Shown here: positions 1-8,176 of the stretch, piece after piece
How the letters are laid out: each line of letters opens with the position of its first letter
Position numbering within the stretch: the first letter of the stretch is position 1
Assembly (NCBI GenBank): GCA_029265905.1
Contig: JAJUGR010000013.1
Location: forward strand, 1-62,420
Direction: 5' to 3'
Length of the DNA stretch: 62,420 nucleotides
DNA from: Sporomusaceae bacterium
GTDB taxonomy: Bacteria > Bacillota > Negativicutes > Acidaminococcales > JAJUGR01
Notes under the pieces: model-generated
The model's input: the letters and a program-made list of their open reading frames with translations, nothing else
What the model was told of the DNA's origin: nothing
Databases searched by the model: none
Made by a program: the position numbers and the translations under genes

Positions 1-285
1 ATATACATAGTGACTTCAACCTCCATTTGCTGGTTTTGATTGATTTGTCACTTGATAAATTCGGCAAATGTAGGGGTGAAGTCCTTTTTATTGCCTCTAA
101 AACCCTTGATTTATCTGGGTTCAGAATTATGAAAATTACTCGAATTATAAGAAAACTTGCAAAAAAATGAACGACGGCAGACACGCCGCCCGGCAGAACT
201 GGATCCGCTGCCGGCGGCCGAGGGCCTGTTGCCATTTAGCCTGCAAGGGTTAACGAGTTTTTACTAAAAATAGAGGAGGCCGACA

Positions 286-1647
286 ATGTTAACCATATTG
301 GGTTACGCAATGATCATTACTTTCTTGGTACTGTTGACGAAGCGAAAACTGTCGGTGTTTACAGCACTGATTTTAGTGCCGGTTGTCTTTGGGCTTGCCG
401 CTGCCCTGTACCTGGGCAAGGACCCGCTGCTAGTGCTCAGCTGGATTAAAAATGGACTTTTCTATACAGTGAATCCGGCGACCAAGGCCGTCAAGATGGG
501 TGTTATGTCCGGTTTGGTGCTGATCTTCTTTGCCGTGCTGTATTTTGGCGTCATGCTGAAGGCCGGCCTGTTCGATCCGCTGTGCATTTTCTTTATTAAA
601 AAGGCCAAAGGCGATCCGCTCAAAATCGCCCTCGCCACGGTCATGGTCGCGAGCATGGTGACGCTCGACGGCGACACGACGACGACGATCGTTGTTTGTA
701 CCGCTGCCTTCATACCGCTGTTCAAACGCATGAAGATGAAATTGTCCTACCTGGCGATCCTGATCACGATGCCGATCGGCATCTTCAACCAGTTGCCCTG
801 GGGCGGCCCCTTGGTGGCCTGCTCGATTGCCCTCGGCGTTGACATGGGCGAGCTGTTCACGAAAATCCTGCCGGGCATGCTGGTTGCGGAAGTATATACG
901 ATTTTCGCCGCCTACCTGATTGGCAAAAAAGAACGGGCCAGGCTCAATTACGACCCCGCCCACGCTAACTTGGTCACCGACGAGCACATCAATGAAATGA
1001 TCGCCTCCGTCAAAAACTTTGAACCGGACTTCAAACGGCCCCAATACTTCTGGTTCAACCTGGCCCTGACAGTGGTTGTGGTCGGCGGCCTGATTGCCGG
1101 CGTCGGCCATGGCGGCATCCTGTTCATGACCGGCGCGGCGATTGCGATGACGGTCAACTTCGATTTGGTCACGCAGCGCGAATTGGTTAACAACTGCGCG
1201 TCCGACGTCCTGCTGCCGTCTTTGGCGACTTTTGCAGCCGGCGCTTTTACCGGCATCCTGGGGAGCAGCGGCATGTCGACGGCGATTGCCAAGAGCATCA
1301 TCAGCGTCATCCCGCAATCGATTGGCGTGCACATGGCCCCGATTTATGCAGTCATCGCCGCACCGGCGATCTGCTTCTTGCCGCAGGACGCCTTCTATTT
1401 CGGCATCGCGTCGATTATCGCGCCGGTTGCCGTCCAATTGGGCGTCAGCCTTGAGCAGCATGCGGTTGCCTCAATGGTCGGACAGGCCTTCCGCCTGGCG
1501 AGCCCGGTTATTCCCGCGCTGTATTTGCTCTGCGAGCGGACGGACATGAACTTTGTTGAATACCAGAAACTGTTCTTCAGCTGGACCTGGCCGGTGCTGC
1601 TCATTTACCTGGCCGTGCATACGCTCACCGGCGTAATGCCGTTTTAA
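286..1647 (+). CDS. CitMHS-family carboxylate transporter
   Basis: Predicted inner-membrane symporter of 453 residues, about the usual length for the CitMHS (citrate-metal:proton symporter) family. It is hydrophobic throughout, with two conserved re-entrant-like motifs: LDGDTTTT (about residues 127-134) and QLPWGGP (169-175), matching the family's LDGDGSTT and LPWGGP signatures. The ATG follows a clear GAGG Shine-Dalgarno. It is followed after 87 bases by tartrate dehydratase genes, so the physiological substrate may be L-tartrate or another dicarboxylate or tricarboxylate rather than metal-citrate; that is inference from context. The 285 bases upstream are AT-rich at first and hold no gene that I can see. 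The family call is firm; the substrate is open. Confidence 0.85.
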   Translation: MLTILGYAMIITFLVLLTKRKLSVFTALILVPVVFGLAAALYLGKDPLLVLSWIKNGLFYTVNPATKAVKMGVMSGLVLIFFAVLYFGVMLKAGLFDPLCIFFIKKAKGDPLKIALATVMVASMVTLDGDTTTTIVVCTAAFIPLFKRMKMKLSYLAILITMPIGIFNQLPWGGPLVACSIALGVDMGELFTKILPGMLVAEVYTIFAAYLIGKKERARLNYDPAHANLVTDEHINEMIASVKNFEPDFKRPQYFWFNLALTVVVVGGLIAGVGHGGILFMTGAAIAMTVNFDLVTQRELVNNCASDVLLPSLATFAAGAFTGILGSSGMSTAIAKSIISVIPQSIGVHMAPIYAVIAAPAICFLPQDAFYFGIASIIAPVAVQLGVSLEQHAVASMVGQAFRLASPVIPALYLLCERTDMNFVEYQKLFFSWTWPVLLIYLAVHTLTGVMPF

Positions 1648-1683
1648 GCCGCTAGTCGGCCCTAGTTGACGGGTTGGAATAAG

Positions 1684-1704
1684 TCAATGAGTACAACTCA
1701 TTGA
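1684..1704. repeat. Perfect inverted repeat between transporter and ttdA
   Basis: TCAATGAGT and ACTCATTGA are separated by ACA, giving a 9-bp perfect inverted repeat 30 bases before the ttdA start. It has no T tract, so it is not an ordinary terminator. It could be an operator or an mRNA hairpin that separates expression of transporter and enzyme. Confidence 0.5.
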
Positions 1705-1734
1705 AATAAGCTAAAAAAGAGGGGGAACTACCGC

Positions 1735-2634
1735 ATGGAACGCCAAGAAGCGTTGGAGTTACTGACTGGTAAAGTTGCAAACTTTGTAGGCCTGGTGGGG
1801 AAAGTGCTGCCGGGCGATGTAACGGCTAAGCTCAAAGAGCTGAGTGAAAATGAAACCGTGCCAATGGCAAAAATGATTTATGAGTTCATGGAAAAAAATC
1901 AACGGGAAGCGGCGGAATTAAACCGGCCGTCCTGCCAGGATACCGGCTTGATTCAAATGTTTGTCCGCGTTGGCACCAAGTTCCCGTATATCGATGACTT
2001 GAAACCGGTACTCAAGGAGGCCGTGTTTATTGCGACGAAAGAGGCGCCGTTGCGCCACAATGCGGTCGAGACGTTCGACGAAGTCAACACTGGCACCAAC
2101 ACCGGCACGGACGCGCCGTGGCTGTACTGGGACATTATTCCGAACAGCGACAAGCTGGAGCTCGACGTGTACATGGCAGGGGGCGGTTGCTCGCTGCCGG
2201 GCCAAGGCAAAACGCTCATGCCGGGCGAAGGCTATGAAGGTGTCGTCAAGTTTGTGCTCGACGTCATGACATCCTATGGCCTGAACGCCTGCCCGCCGCT
2301 CTTGGTCGGCGTCGGCATCGGCACGTCGATTGACTCGGCGGCATTTATGGCGAAAAAAGCACTGATGCGTCCAGTTGGCAGCCACAATGCCAACCCCAAA
2401 GCGGCGGCTTTGGAAGACGAAATGACGGCGGCGATCGATTCCATCGGCCTGGGGCCGCAAGGCTTGAAAGGCTCGAAATCGGTCATGGGCGTCAACATTG
2501 AAAACTCGGCGCGTCATCCGTCGGTTATTTCCTGCGCCGTCAATGTCGGCTGCTGGTCGCATCGCCGCGGCACGATCACGTTCAACAGCGATTTGAGCTA
2601 CCAGTCCAGCACACACGAGGGGGTTGCGTTATGA
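1735..2634 (+). CDS. ttdA: L(+)-tartrate dehydratase alpha subunit (class I fumarase type)
   Basis: Fe-S hydro-lyase alpha subunit, 299 residues, close to E. coli TtdA (about 303). With the beta subunit it dehydrates L(+)-tartrate to oxaloacetate; close relatives dehydrate malate to fumarate. Cysteines expected to hold the [4Fe-4S] cluster are visible: C67 in PSCQDTG, C186 in ACPPLLVG and probably C273 in NVGCW; the C67-C186 spacing of 119 equals the spacing known for class I fumarases. The NTGTNTG motif lies near residue 100. It overlaps the beta gene by 4 bases (ATGA), so the two are translationally coupled. Tartrate versus fumarate specificity is decided mainly by the partner, which matches TtdB very closely. 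Confidence 0.85.
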   Translation: MERQEALELLTGKVANFVGLVGKVLPGDVTAKLKELSENETVPMAKMIYEFMEKNQREAAELNRPSCQDTGLIQMFVRVGTKFPYIDDLKPVLKEAVFIATKEAPLRHNAVETFDEVNTGTNTGTDAPWLYWDIIPNSDKLELDVYMAGGGCSLPGQGKTLMPGEGYEGVVKFVLDVMTSYGLNACPPLLVGVGIGTSIDSAAFMAKKALMRPVGSHNANPKAAALEDEMTAAIDSIGLGPQGLKGSKSVMGVNIENSARHPSVISCAVNVGCWSHRRGTITFNSDLSYQSSTHEGVAL

Positions 2635-3245
2635 AAAAGATTCTGACTACGCCTGTTTCCGCTGAAGACCTAAAAGACATTAAAGTCGGCGACGTTGTTT
2701 ATCTCAACGGACATATCGTCACCTGCCGCGACGTGGCGCACAGACGGCTGATTGAGCTGGGCCGCGAGCTGCCGGTCGATTTGAAAGGCGGCGCGATCTT
2801 CCATGCCGGCCCGATCGTGCGCAAAATCGAGGGTGAAGAAGATAAGTTTGAAATGGTTTCCGTCGGGCCGACGACTAGCATGCGCATGGAGAAGTTTGAA
2901 AAAGAATTCATCGAACAAACCGGCGTGAAGGTAATCGTCGGCAAGGGCGGCATGGGGCCGAATACGGAAGCGGGCTGCCGGGAGAATAAGGCAATCCATT
3001 GCGTCTTCCCCGCCGGATGCGCGGTGGCGGCGGCGACCTGCGTCGAGGAAATTGAAGGCGCCTACTGGCGCGACCTGGGGATGCCGGAAACCTTGTGGGT
3101 TTGCCGCGTGAAGGAGTTCGGCCCGCTGATCGTATCAATTGATGCCGAGGGCAACAATATCTTCGAGCAAAACAAGGTCGAGTTCAACAAGCGCAAAGAG
3201 GAAGCGCTCGAGGCGCTCTACCCGAAGGTGAAATTCATTAAATAA
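2631..3245 (+). CDS. ttdB: L(+)-tartrate dehydratase beta subunit
   Basis: Swivel-domain beta subunit of the Fe-S hydro-lyase, 204 residues against 201 in E. coli TtdB. Long stretches agree with remembered E. coli TtdB: MKKILTTP at the N-terminus, [56 protein letters not shown]-like, FPAGCAV and [17 protein letters not shown]. This is much closer to TtdB than to the C-terminal domain of FumA, which is why I prefer tartrate dehydratase over fumarase. The start overlaps the ttdA stop. A rho-independent terminator follows 19 bases after the stop, closing the transporter-ttdAB unit. Confidence 0.92.
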   Translation: MKKILTTPVSAEDLKDIKVGDVVYLNGHIVTCRDVAHRRLIELGRELPVDLKGGAIFHAGPIVRKIEGEEDKFEMVSVGPTTSMRMEKFEKEFIEQTGVKVIVGKGGMGPNTEAGCRENKAIHCVFPAGCAVAAATCVEEIEGAYWRDLGMPETLWVCRVKEFGPLIVSIDAEGNNIFEQNKVEFNKRKEEALEALYPKVKFIK

Positions 3246-3263
3246 AGGCGGTCAGCCTGCCTC

Positions 3264-3305
3264 ACCCCGCAAATCCCGCCTCGGGTTTTGCGGGGTTTTC
3301 ATTTT
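3264..3305 (+). terminator. Terminator after ttdB
   Basis: ACCCCGCAAA pairs with TTTGCGGGGT around a 12-base loop and is followed by a T-rich stretch (TTTTCATTTTG). It is placed directly after ttdB and before the DUF1847 gene. Confidence 0.8.
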
Positions 3306-3375
3306 GTTGGAACCACGGATGCTCTGGTGGTATGATAAGGTTGTGTGAAGCGATGACGGCAAAGGAGTGGTTTGA

Positions 3376-3966
3376 TTGAAATGCGCAAAATGCGTTCACA
3401 GAAAATGCTACACCGAGGGGCAAAACTGCACGAGCATCAGCCCGGCGGATGTCAAGGACGCCTATACAGGGCAACAGCTGGAAATTATGAAGGCGGCGGC
3501 CTGCACCGAGGGGCGGTTTTACGGCAACCTGACCCGGCTGGAGGAGACCGTCGAGTTCTGCAAGCTGATGGGCTATAAAAAAATCGGCATGGCGTTTTGC
3601 GTCGGCTTGAACCAGGAAGCCAAGCTGATCGAAGAATATTTTGCGAAGTTTTTTGAAGTCGATTCCGTTTGCTGCAAGGTCTGCGGCGTGCCCAAGGAAA
3701 ATCTCGAACTAGAACAAATCAAGCCGGGCCGCGAAACGATGTGCAATCCGCTGACGCAGGCCAAAATCCTGCAGGAAAAGGGCGTTGAATTCTGCGTCAC
3801 GGTCGGCCTGTGCGTCGGCCATGACGCGCTGTTCACCAGCGGCTGCACGGCGCCGGTTTCCTGCCTGGTGGCCAAGGACCGCGTGCTGGCCCACAATCCG
3901 CTGGGTGCGGTCTATTCCCGCTACTGGCGCCGGAAACTAGGGATCAATCCCCCTGAGCAGGTGTAA
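3376..3966 (+). CDS. DUF1847 cysteine-rich metal-binding protein
   Basis: Soluble protein of 196 residues with a TTG start; AAAGGAG lies 7 bases upstream. It is rich in cysteine, with CAKC and C-x6-C at the N-terminus, then CCKVCG near 100 and CNP, FCVTVGLCVGHD and GCTAPVSC towards the end. The pattern fits DUF1847 proteins, which are predicted metal-binding proteins common in anaerobic Firmicutes and of unknown function. The terminator upstream separates it from ttdB, and hexokinase follows 52 bases downstream, so it may be transcribed with hexokinase. No activity should be assigned. Confidence 0.75.
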   Translation: MKCAKCVHRKCYTEGQNCTSISPADVKDAYTGQQLEIMKAAACTEGRFYGNLTRLEETVEFCKLMGYKKIGMAFCVGLNQEAKLIEEYFAKFFEVDSVCCKVCGVPKENLELEQIKPGRETMCNPLTQAKILQEKGVEFCVTVGLCVGHDALFTSGCTAPVSCLVAKDRVLAHNPLGAVYSRYWRRKLGINPPEQV

Positions 3967-4018
3967 GCGCTATGCCATCGGAGTGGCGCGGGGCCAAGGC
4001 AAAACGAGGTGAACGGCA

Positions 4019-5194
4019 ATGGTGAGCATTCAGGAAGTGCAGCAGGCCTTTTCGCTGTCGCAAGCGCAGTTGCTTGCCGTGCGCGACGGTGTGACGGCGG
4101 CGATCGAAGCGCGGCTGGCGGGGCAGGATTCCTCTTTGGCCCTGCTGCCGTCCTTTTTGCGGCGGCCCGCCTGCTTGCCAAGCGGGTCTTATCTGGCCCT
4201 TGATTTTGGCGGCAGCAATGTCCGCGCGGCCCGGATCGAACTATCCGCGGGACGGATGCAGGTGAAAAACGTGGCCCAACGGCCGTTGGCTGATCCGGCG
4301 GGCGGCTATGACTACCGGCGGGGAGTGACAACAAAAGCGCTGTTTGCCTTTGTGGCGTCCGTTGTCAGCGAAGCGGCCGGAACGGAAGGCGGCTTTTTGG
4401 GGCATACCTTTTCCTTTCCGGCTGATCAAACGGGCATCAACGCGGCTTGTTTGCGCCAGTGGACGAAAGAGATGGCGGTTGCCGGCGCCGAAGGGCGCGA
4501 CGTGCAGCAGCTGTTGACGGAGGCGCTGTGCGCGCTCGGGCGCGCAGACATCGAGCCGGTCGCGCTCGTCAATGACACGGTGGCAACGCTGCTGGCCGGC
4601 GCGCAAATCGTGCCGACGACCGTCGCCGGCACGATTTGCGGCACCGGTCACAACAGCTGCTATGAGGAGCGGGCTTTGCCGCTCCCCATGATTGTGAACG
4701 CCGAAAGCGGCAATTTTGACGGCGCGCCGTCAAATCGCTTCGACGAGGCGCTGGACCGGCAAAGCCAGTTTCCCGGGCGCCAGCGTTTGGAAAAAATGAC
4801 GTCCGGTCAGTATCTCGGCGAACTGGTGCGCCTGGCGGCGGCAGAGGCGGATGTCGCCCTGCCGGACGGCTGGCAGTCGGCTTCGTTTGGGCCGGCGCTG
4901 GCGCCCGGGGCGGCTCCTGACGTGGCGGCGCTTGTCCGCGCGGTGACAGAGCGGGCCGGGCAATTGGTGGCGGCGGAACTGGCGGCGCTGGTCCGCCGTT
5001 CTGTCCTGGCGCCCGGCGTGACGCCGGCCGTGGCGGCGGACGGCTCGGTGTTCGCCCGCCTGCCGCTTTTTTGCCAGACTGTGCAGGCGTGGCTGCCGGT
5101 TTTGGCGGAGCGCCCGGTCCGCTTGCACCTGACGCCGGACGGCTCGCTGCTTGGCGCGGCGATTGCGGCGGCGTGGGCTTGTGAACAGAAGTGA
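4019..5194 (+). CDS. Hexokinase, eukaryotic-type (actin-like ATPase fold)
   Basis: Phosphorylates glucose or other hexoses with ATP in the cytoplasm. At 391 residues it is about the length of one hexokinase lobe. Motifs are in order: phosphate-1 loop LDFGGSNVRAA (61-71), sugar-binding loop with catalytic base LVNDT (D186), phosphate-2 loop GTICGTGHNSCYEE (204-217), and the NAESGNFDG and DRQSQFPGRQRLEKMTSGQYLGEL-like stretch typical of yeast/mammalian hexokinase rather than of the bacterial ROK or Glk families. The start is an ATG with GAGGTG 8 bases upstream. It could feed glucose-6-phosphate to the glycogen genes about 3 kb downstream, but motAB lie between and no shared transcript is evident. 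Confidence 0.85.
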   Translation: MVSIQEVQQAFSLSQAQLLAVRDGVTAAIEARLAGQDSSLALLPSFLRRPACLPSGSYLALDFGGSNVRAARIELSAGRMQVKNVAQRPLADPAGGYDYRRGVTTKALFAFVASVVSEAAGTEGGFLGHTFSFPADQTGINAACLRQWTKEMAVAGAEGRDVQQLLTEALCALGRADIEPVALVNDTVATLLAGAQIVPTTVAGTICGTGHNSCYEERALPLPMIVNAESGNFDGAPSNRFDEALDRQSQFPGRQRLEKMTSGQYLGELVRLAAAEADVALPDGWQSASFGPALAPGAAPDVAALVRAVTERAGQLVAAELAALVRRSVLAPGVTPAVAADGSVFARLPLFCQTVQAWLPVLAERPVRLHLTPDGSLLGAAIAAAWACEQK

Positions 5195-5225
5195 GGCGCG
5201 GCGAAGGGTGGGACGAAGGGCGGTA

Positions 5226-5254
5226 TGGACGCTGCTGTAAATAAGTGTTACAAT
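5226..5254 (+). promoter_or_regulatory. Possible sigma-70/A promoter for motAB
   Basis: TGGACG (5226-5231) and TACAAT (5249-5254) are 17 bases apart, four and five matches to the -35 and -10 consensus. It lies after the hexokinase stop and about 90 bases before the motA start. Weak -35, so tentative. Confidence 0.4.
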
Positions 5255-5341
5255 TTAATTTAGCTAGGTGTAGGCATTTTTAAATTGCTGGTTGCAGGAA
5301 AAGACAGCAAGGTACATACAGGCGGAGAGGATGAATTTAGG

Positions 5342-6127
5342 TTGGAACTTTCGACCGTTGTCGGCTTATCCTTGGGGTTGGTTGCTGTTGTGGTGGGTAT
5401 GATGCTGAAGGGGGCAAGCTTGGCCTCGCTCATCAATCCGGCGGCGATTATGATCATTTTCGTCGGTACGGCGGGGGCGGTCTTAAATGCGCTGCCGATG
5501 GGGCAGGCCAAAAAATTTCCGTTGCTGCTGAAAAAATTGTTTAATAAGCAGGCGTTGATTCCGGTCGCGACCTTGCTGAAGCTGTTTGTCGAGCTGTCTC
5601 AGGTGGCGCGCCGCGAAGGCCTGTTGGCCCTGGAGAGCCGTCTGGGCGAGATTGATGACCCGTTTTTGCGGAACGGCATGAGCATGATGATCGACGGGAT
5701 GGACGCCGAGTTCATCCGGGACGTCATGGAGGCGGACGTGATGGCGATGGAGGAGCGGCACCGCCATGGCTCGCTGCTTTTCTCCCAAGCCGGCATGTAC
5801 GCGCCGACGCTGGGCGTGTTGGGGGCGGTTATCGGTCTTGTCGCCGCGTTGGGTAATTTGAGCGATATCGATGCGCTGGGCCATTCTATTGCAGCCGCGT
5901 TCATTGCCACCATGTACGGCATTTTCACCGGGTATGTCCTCTGGCATCCGTTTGCTACGAAGCTGAAGCTGATGAGCCAGGAAGAGGTGGCAGTCAAGCG
6001 GCTGATGATCGAGGGCATTTTGTCGCTGCAGGCCGGCGATTCGCCGATGGCGGTCGAGGCGAAGCTCAAGGCGTTCATGCCGCAGTCGGCGCGGAGTGCC
6101 GTTGATATGTCAGCAAAGGAGGCTTAG
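5342..6127 (+). CDS. motA: Flagellar stator protein MotA
   Basis: Proton-conducting stator subunit of the flagellar motor. I chose the TTG at 5342, giving MELSTVVGLSLG, because MotA proteins begin this way and a GGAGAGG lies 11 bases before; longer in-frame extension upstream lacks family similarity. The product is 261 residues with four membrane segments: two near the N-terminus (about 3-60) and two at 140-205, separated by a charged cytoplasmic loop holding the torque-generating region. The motif AGMYAPTLGVLGAVIGLVAAL precedes the third to fourth helices. motB follows after 6 bases. Chemotaxis and other flagellar genes are not in the window. Confidence 0.88.
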   Translation: MELSTVVGLSLGLVAVVVGMMLKGASLASLINPAAIMIIFVGTAGAVLNALPMGQAKKFPLLLKKLFNKQALIPVATLLKLFVELSQVARREGLLALESRLGEIDDPFLRNGMSMMIDGMDAEFIRDVMEADVMAMEERHRHGSLLFSQAGMYAPTLGVLGAVIGLVAALGNLSDIDALGHSIAAAFIATMYGIFTGYVLWHPFATKLKLMSQEEVAVKRLMIEGILSLQAGDSPMAVEAKLKAFMPQSARSAVDMSAKEA

Positions 6128-6133
6128 CTGCAG

Positions 6134-6868
6134 ATGGCTAAACGTAAGCATGGGCCGCCGCATGAAGAGCATGCGGATGAGACGTGGCTCGTTCCTTATT
6201 CTGATTTGCTGACGCTGCTGTTGGCGCTGTTTATCGTGCTGTTTGCCTCCAGCCAGGTTGATGCCAGGAAGTTCGCCGCCGTGGCCTCTTCGTTTGAATC
6301 CGCCTTTGCCGGGCCGTTCAGCAGCCAGCCGGGCGGCGCTTATTCGATCAAGCCGCCGGGCGGCGCCCAGCCTCAGCCGCAGGAGATGTCAGCGGTGCAG
6401 ATGGAGCTGGCGCAATTAACGGCCGTTAAAGCGCAAATTGACGCGTACATAAGGGAAAAGCGGCTGTCGGGCGAATTTGACACGAGCATTACCGAGCAGG
6501 GACTGGTGATCCGGATCCGCGACCAGGTGTTTTTTGATTCGGGCAGCGCGGCGCTGTATCCCGCCGCCCGCGAAATTGCCGGAAGTATTGCCGCCGTGTT
6601 GGGGCAGATTCCGCAGCAGGTGATTATATCCGGCCATACGGACAATGTGCCGATCAACACGGCGGAATTCCCTTCCAACTGGGATTTGAGCTCCAAGCGG
6701 GCCCTGAACGTGATGAAGTTTATGCTGTACAACCATCCGGAATTGAATCCGGAACGGTTCAGCGCGGTCGGTTATGGCGAATACCGGCCGCTGGTGTCGA
6801 ATGGCACGGAAGAAGGCCGGGTGAAAAACCGGCGCGTCGAGGTGCTGATCTTGCGATCGGCCAAATAA
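6134..6868 (+). CDS. motB: Flagellar stator protein MotB (OmpA-like)
   Basis: Second stator subunit, 244 residues. A single membrane helix (about 20-42) contains the proton-accepting aspartate D24 in PYSDLLTLLLALFIVLFASSQ. A linker rich in Gly, Pro and Gln follows, then a C-terminal OmpA/MotB peptidoglycan-binding domain with SGHTDNVPI, SNWDLSSKRALNVM and GYGEYRPL-type motifs. It anchors the stator to the cell wall. It is the last gene of the motAB pair; an M48 peptidase begins 15 bases downstream and may be co-transcribed. Confidence 0.9.
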   Translation: MAKRKHGPPHEEHADETWLVPYSDLLTLLLALFIVLFASSQVDARKFAAVASSFESAFAGPFSSQPGGAYSIKPPGGAQPQPQEMSAVQMELAQLTAVKAQIDAYIREKRLSGEFDTSITEQGLVIRIRDQVFFDSGSAALYPAAREIAGSIAAVLGQIPQQVIISGHTDNVPINTAEFPSNWDLSSKRALNVMKFMLYNHPELNPERFSAVGYGEYRPLVSNGTEEGRVKNRRVEVLILRSAK

Positions 6869-6883
6869 CGAAGGGAGGCGGCA

Positions 6884-7927
6884 GTGATGGGAAAACGCGT
6901 GCGTTTGCTCGGTCTGCTGCTCTTTTTTTGCCTGTGGCTTGTGCCGCCGCCGGCGGAGGCCGGCTTCATCAGCACGAAACAGGAAATTTCCATGGGCAAA
7001 GATGTGGCGCAGCAGCTGGAGAAAAAATACGGCCTTGTTGAGGACGAAGCCCTGCAGGCGCGGGTGAATGCCATCGGCCAGCGCTTGGTCGGGGTGTCGG
7101 AGCGCAAGGATATTTCGTACAGCTTCAAGGTGCTGAATACAAAGGATGTGAACGCCCTGGCGGTTCCGGGGGGCTATATTTACCTGTTCAAGGGGCTGGT
7201 TGATTTGATGCCGACGGACGACGAACTGGCCGGCGTCATCGGGCATGAGGTCGGCCACGTGGTGCGGCGCCATTCCGTGAAGCAGGTGGAGAAGTCGTTG
7301 GGGACGACGCTGCTGTTTGCTGTTGTGTTCGGCGACAAGGCGGTCATGCTCCAGCAGTTGGGCATGCAGGCCCTGATGGCCGGCTACAGCCGGGGCGATG
7401 AGCGCGAGGCTGACGCCCTCGGTTTCAAGTATTCCTACGCCGCAGGCTTCAATCCGTACAGCTCGCTGATCACGATGCACAAGATCAACGACCTGGAGAA
7501 AAAGGGCAGCTACGGCATCTTCTCCAGCCATCCGGAGCCGGAGGCGCGCATCGCCCGGCTGGATGCCTATCTGAAAGAGAAAAAGGTGACGCCGGTGGTG
7601 GCGGCGAATGAGCAAGGAGCGACGGTGACGGAAGGCGGCTGGTCGTACGCCATTCGGCGCAGCGGCGGCGGCAACAAGCCGCTGTATAGGGGCTATTTGC
7701 TGGCGGGCGCCCTGTTTCGCATCGGGCAGCAGCCCAACCTGTCGCCGGACGGGTTTATTGTCATTGAAGAAGGCGAGAACGCGGTCGTCTATTATGGCGA
7801 CTGGCGCGTGCGCGTGATTTACCCGAGCGATGCCGAAGGCACGGGCCTATCGGTGCTGGAACTGGCGACGCAGGAGGCGGATGCTTTCCGCGATTGGGCG
7901 GGGCGGCGGAGTGCGCCTGCAGCGTAG
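6884..7927 (+). CDS. M48-family metallopeptidase, exported
   Basis: Zinc peptidase of 347 residues with an N-terminal signal or anchor (about 1-27, ending PPAEAG). The zinc site is visible as HEVGH (H121, E122, H125) and the downstream glutamate E175 in DEREADALGF. The FSSHPEPEARI motif around 205-217 is typical of the BepA/LoiP/YcaL group, which act on envelope proteins outside the cytoplasm. A C-terminal extension of about 110 residues (from about 235) has no obvious repeat and may be a substrate or partner domain. The start is GTG 6884 or the adjacent ATG 6887 after GGGAGGCGG. A strong terminator follows the stop. Confidence 0.85.
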   Translation: MMGKRVRLLGLLLFFCLWLVPPPAEAGFISTKQEISMGKDVAQQLEKKYGLVEDEALQARVNAIGQRLVGVSERKDISYSFKVLNTKDVNALAVPGGYIYLFKGLVDLMPTDDELAGVIGHEVGHVVRRHSVKQVEKSLGTTLLFAVVFGDKAVMLQQLGMQALMAGYSRGDEREADALGFKYSYAAGFNPYSSLITMHKINDLEKKGSYGIFSSHPEPEARIARLDAYLKEKKVTPVVAANEQGATVTEGGWSYAIRRSGGGNKPLYRGYLLAGALFRIGQQPNLSPDGFIVIEEGENAVVYYGDWRVRVIYPSDAEGTGLSVLELATQEADAFRDWAGRRSAPAA

Positions 7928-7936
7928 ACAAAGGGG

Positions 7937-7967
7937 GACGGCTGTTTTCGAACAGTCGTCTTTTTTT
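7937..7967 (+). terminator. Terminator after M48 peptidase
   Basis: GACGGCTGTT and AACAGTCGTC form a 10-bp stem (one G-T pair) with a TTCG tetraloop, followed by seven T residues. The next 200 bases up to glgC hold no gene; TGTCTGT and ACAGACA there could fold the glg leader, but no known riboswitch pattern is recognised. Confidence 0.9.
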
Positions 7968-8176
7968 ACAAAAAGATAAGAATTGGCGCCTGGCGAGCGG
8001 GAAAACGTTAGAGGATTTGCCCGGTTTTCGCCGAACTAAATAATAGTGTTGTCTGTGTATCGATGCCGATGGAAATGACTGACGGGTTGGAGCGGACAGA
8101 CAGGGTCGTGCATGCTGCGGAAAGGCGCGGCTGTTTGGAAGTGAAATAGCAGAAAATGACATGAGGAGGCGAGGCT

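Noticed and set aside
430-1461. Long open frame (343 codons) on the minus strand opposite the CitMHS gene
   Set aside because: Composition is rich in Arg, Gln and His, as expected for an antisense shadow of a GC-rich membrane-protein gene; no family motifs or ribosome site.
6416-7615. 399-codon minus-strand open frame opposite motB and M48
   Set aside because: Shadow frame across two well-supported genes; no start signal.
7968-8176. Possible riboswitch in the glg leader (TGTCTGT...ACAGACA)
   Set aside because: Only one short distant repeat pair; no conserved core of any known riboswitch class.
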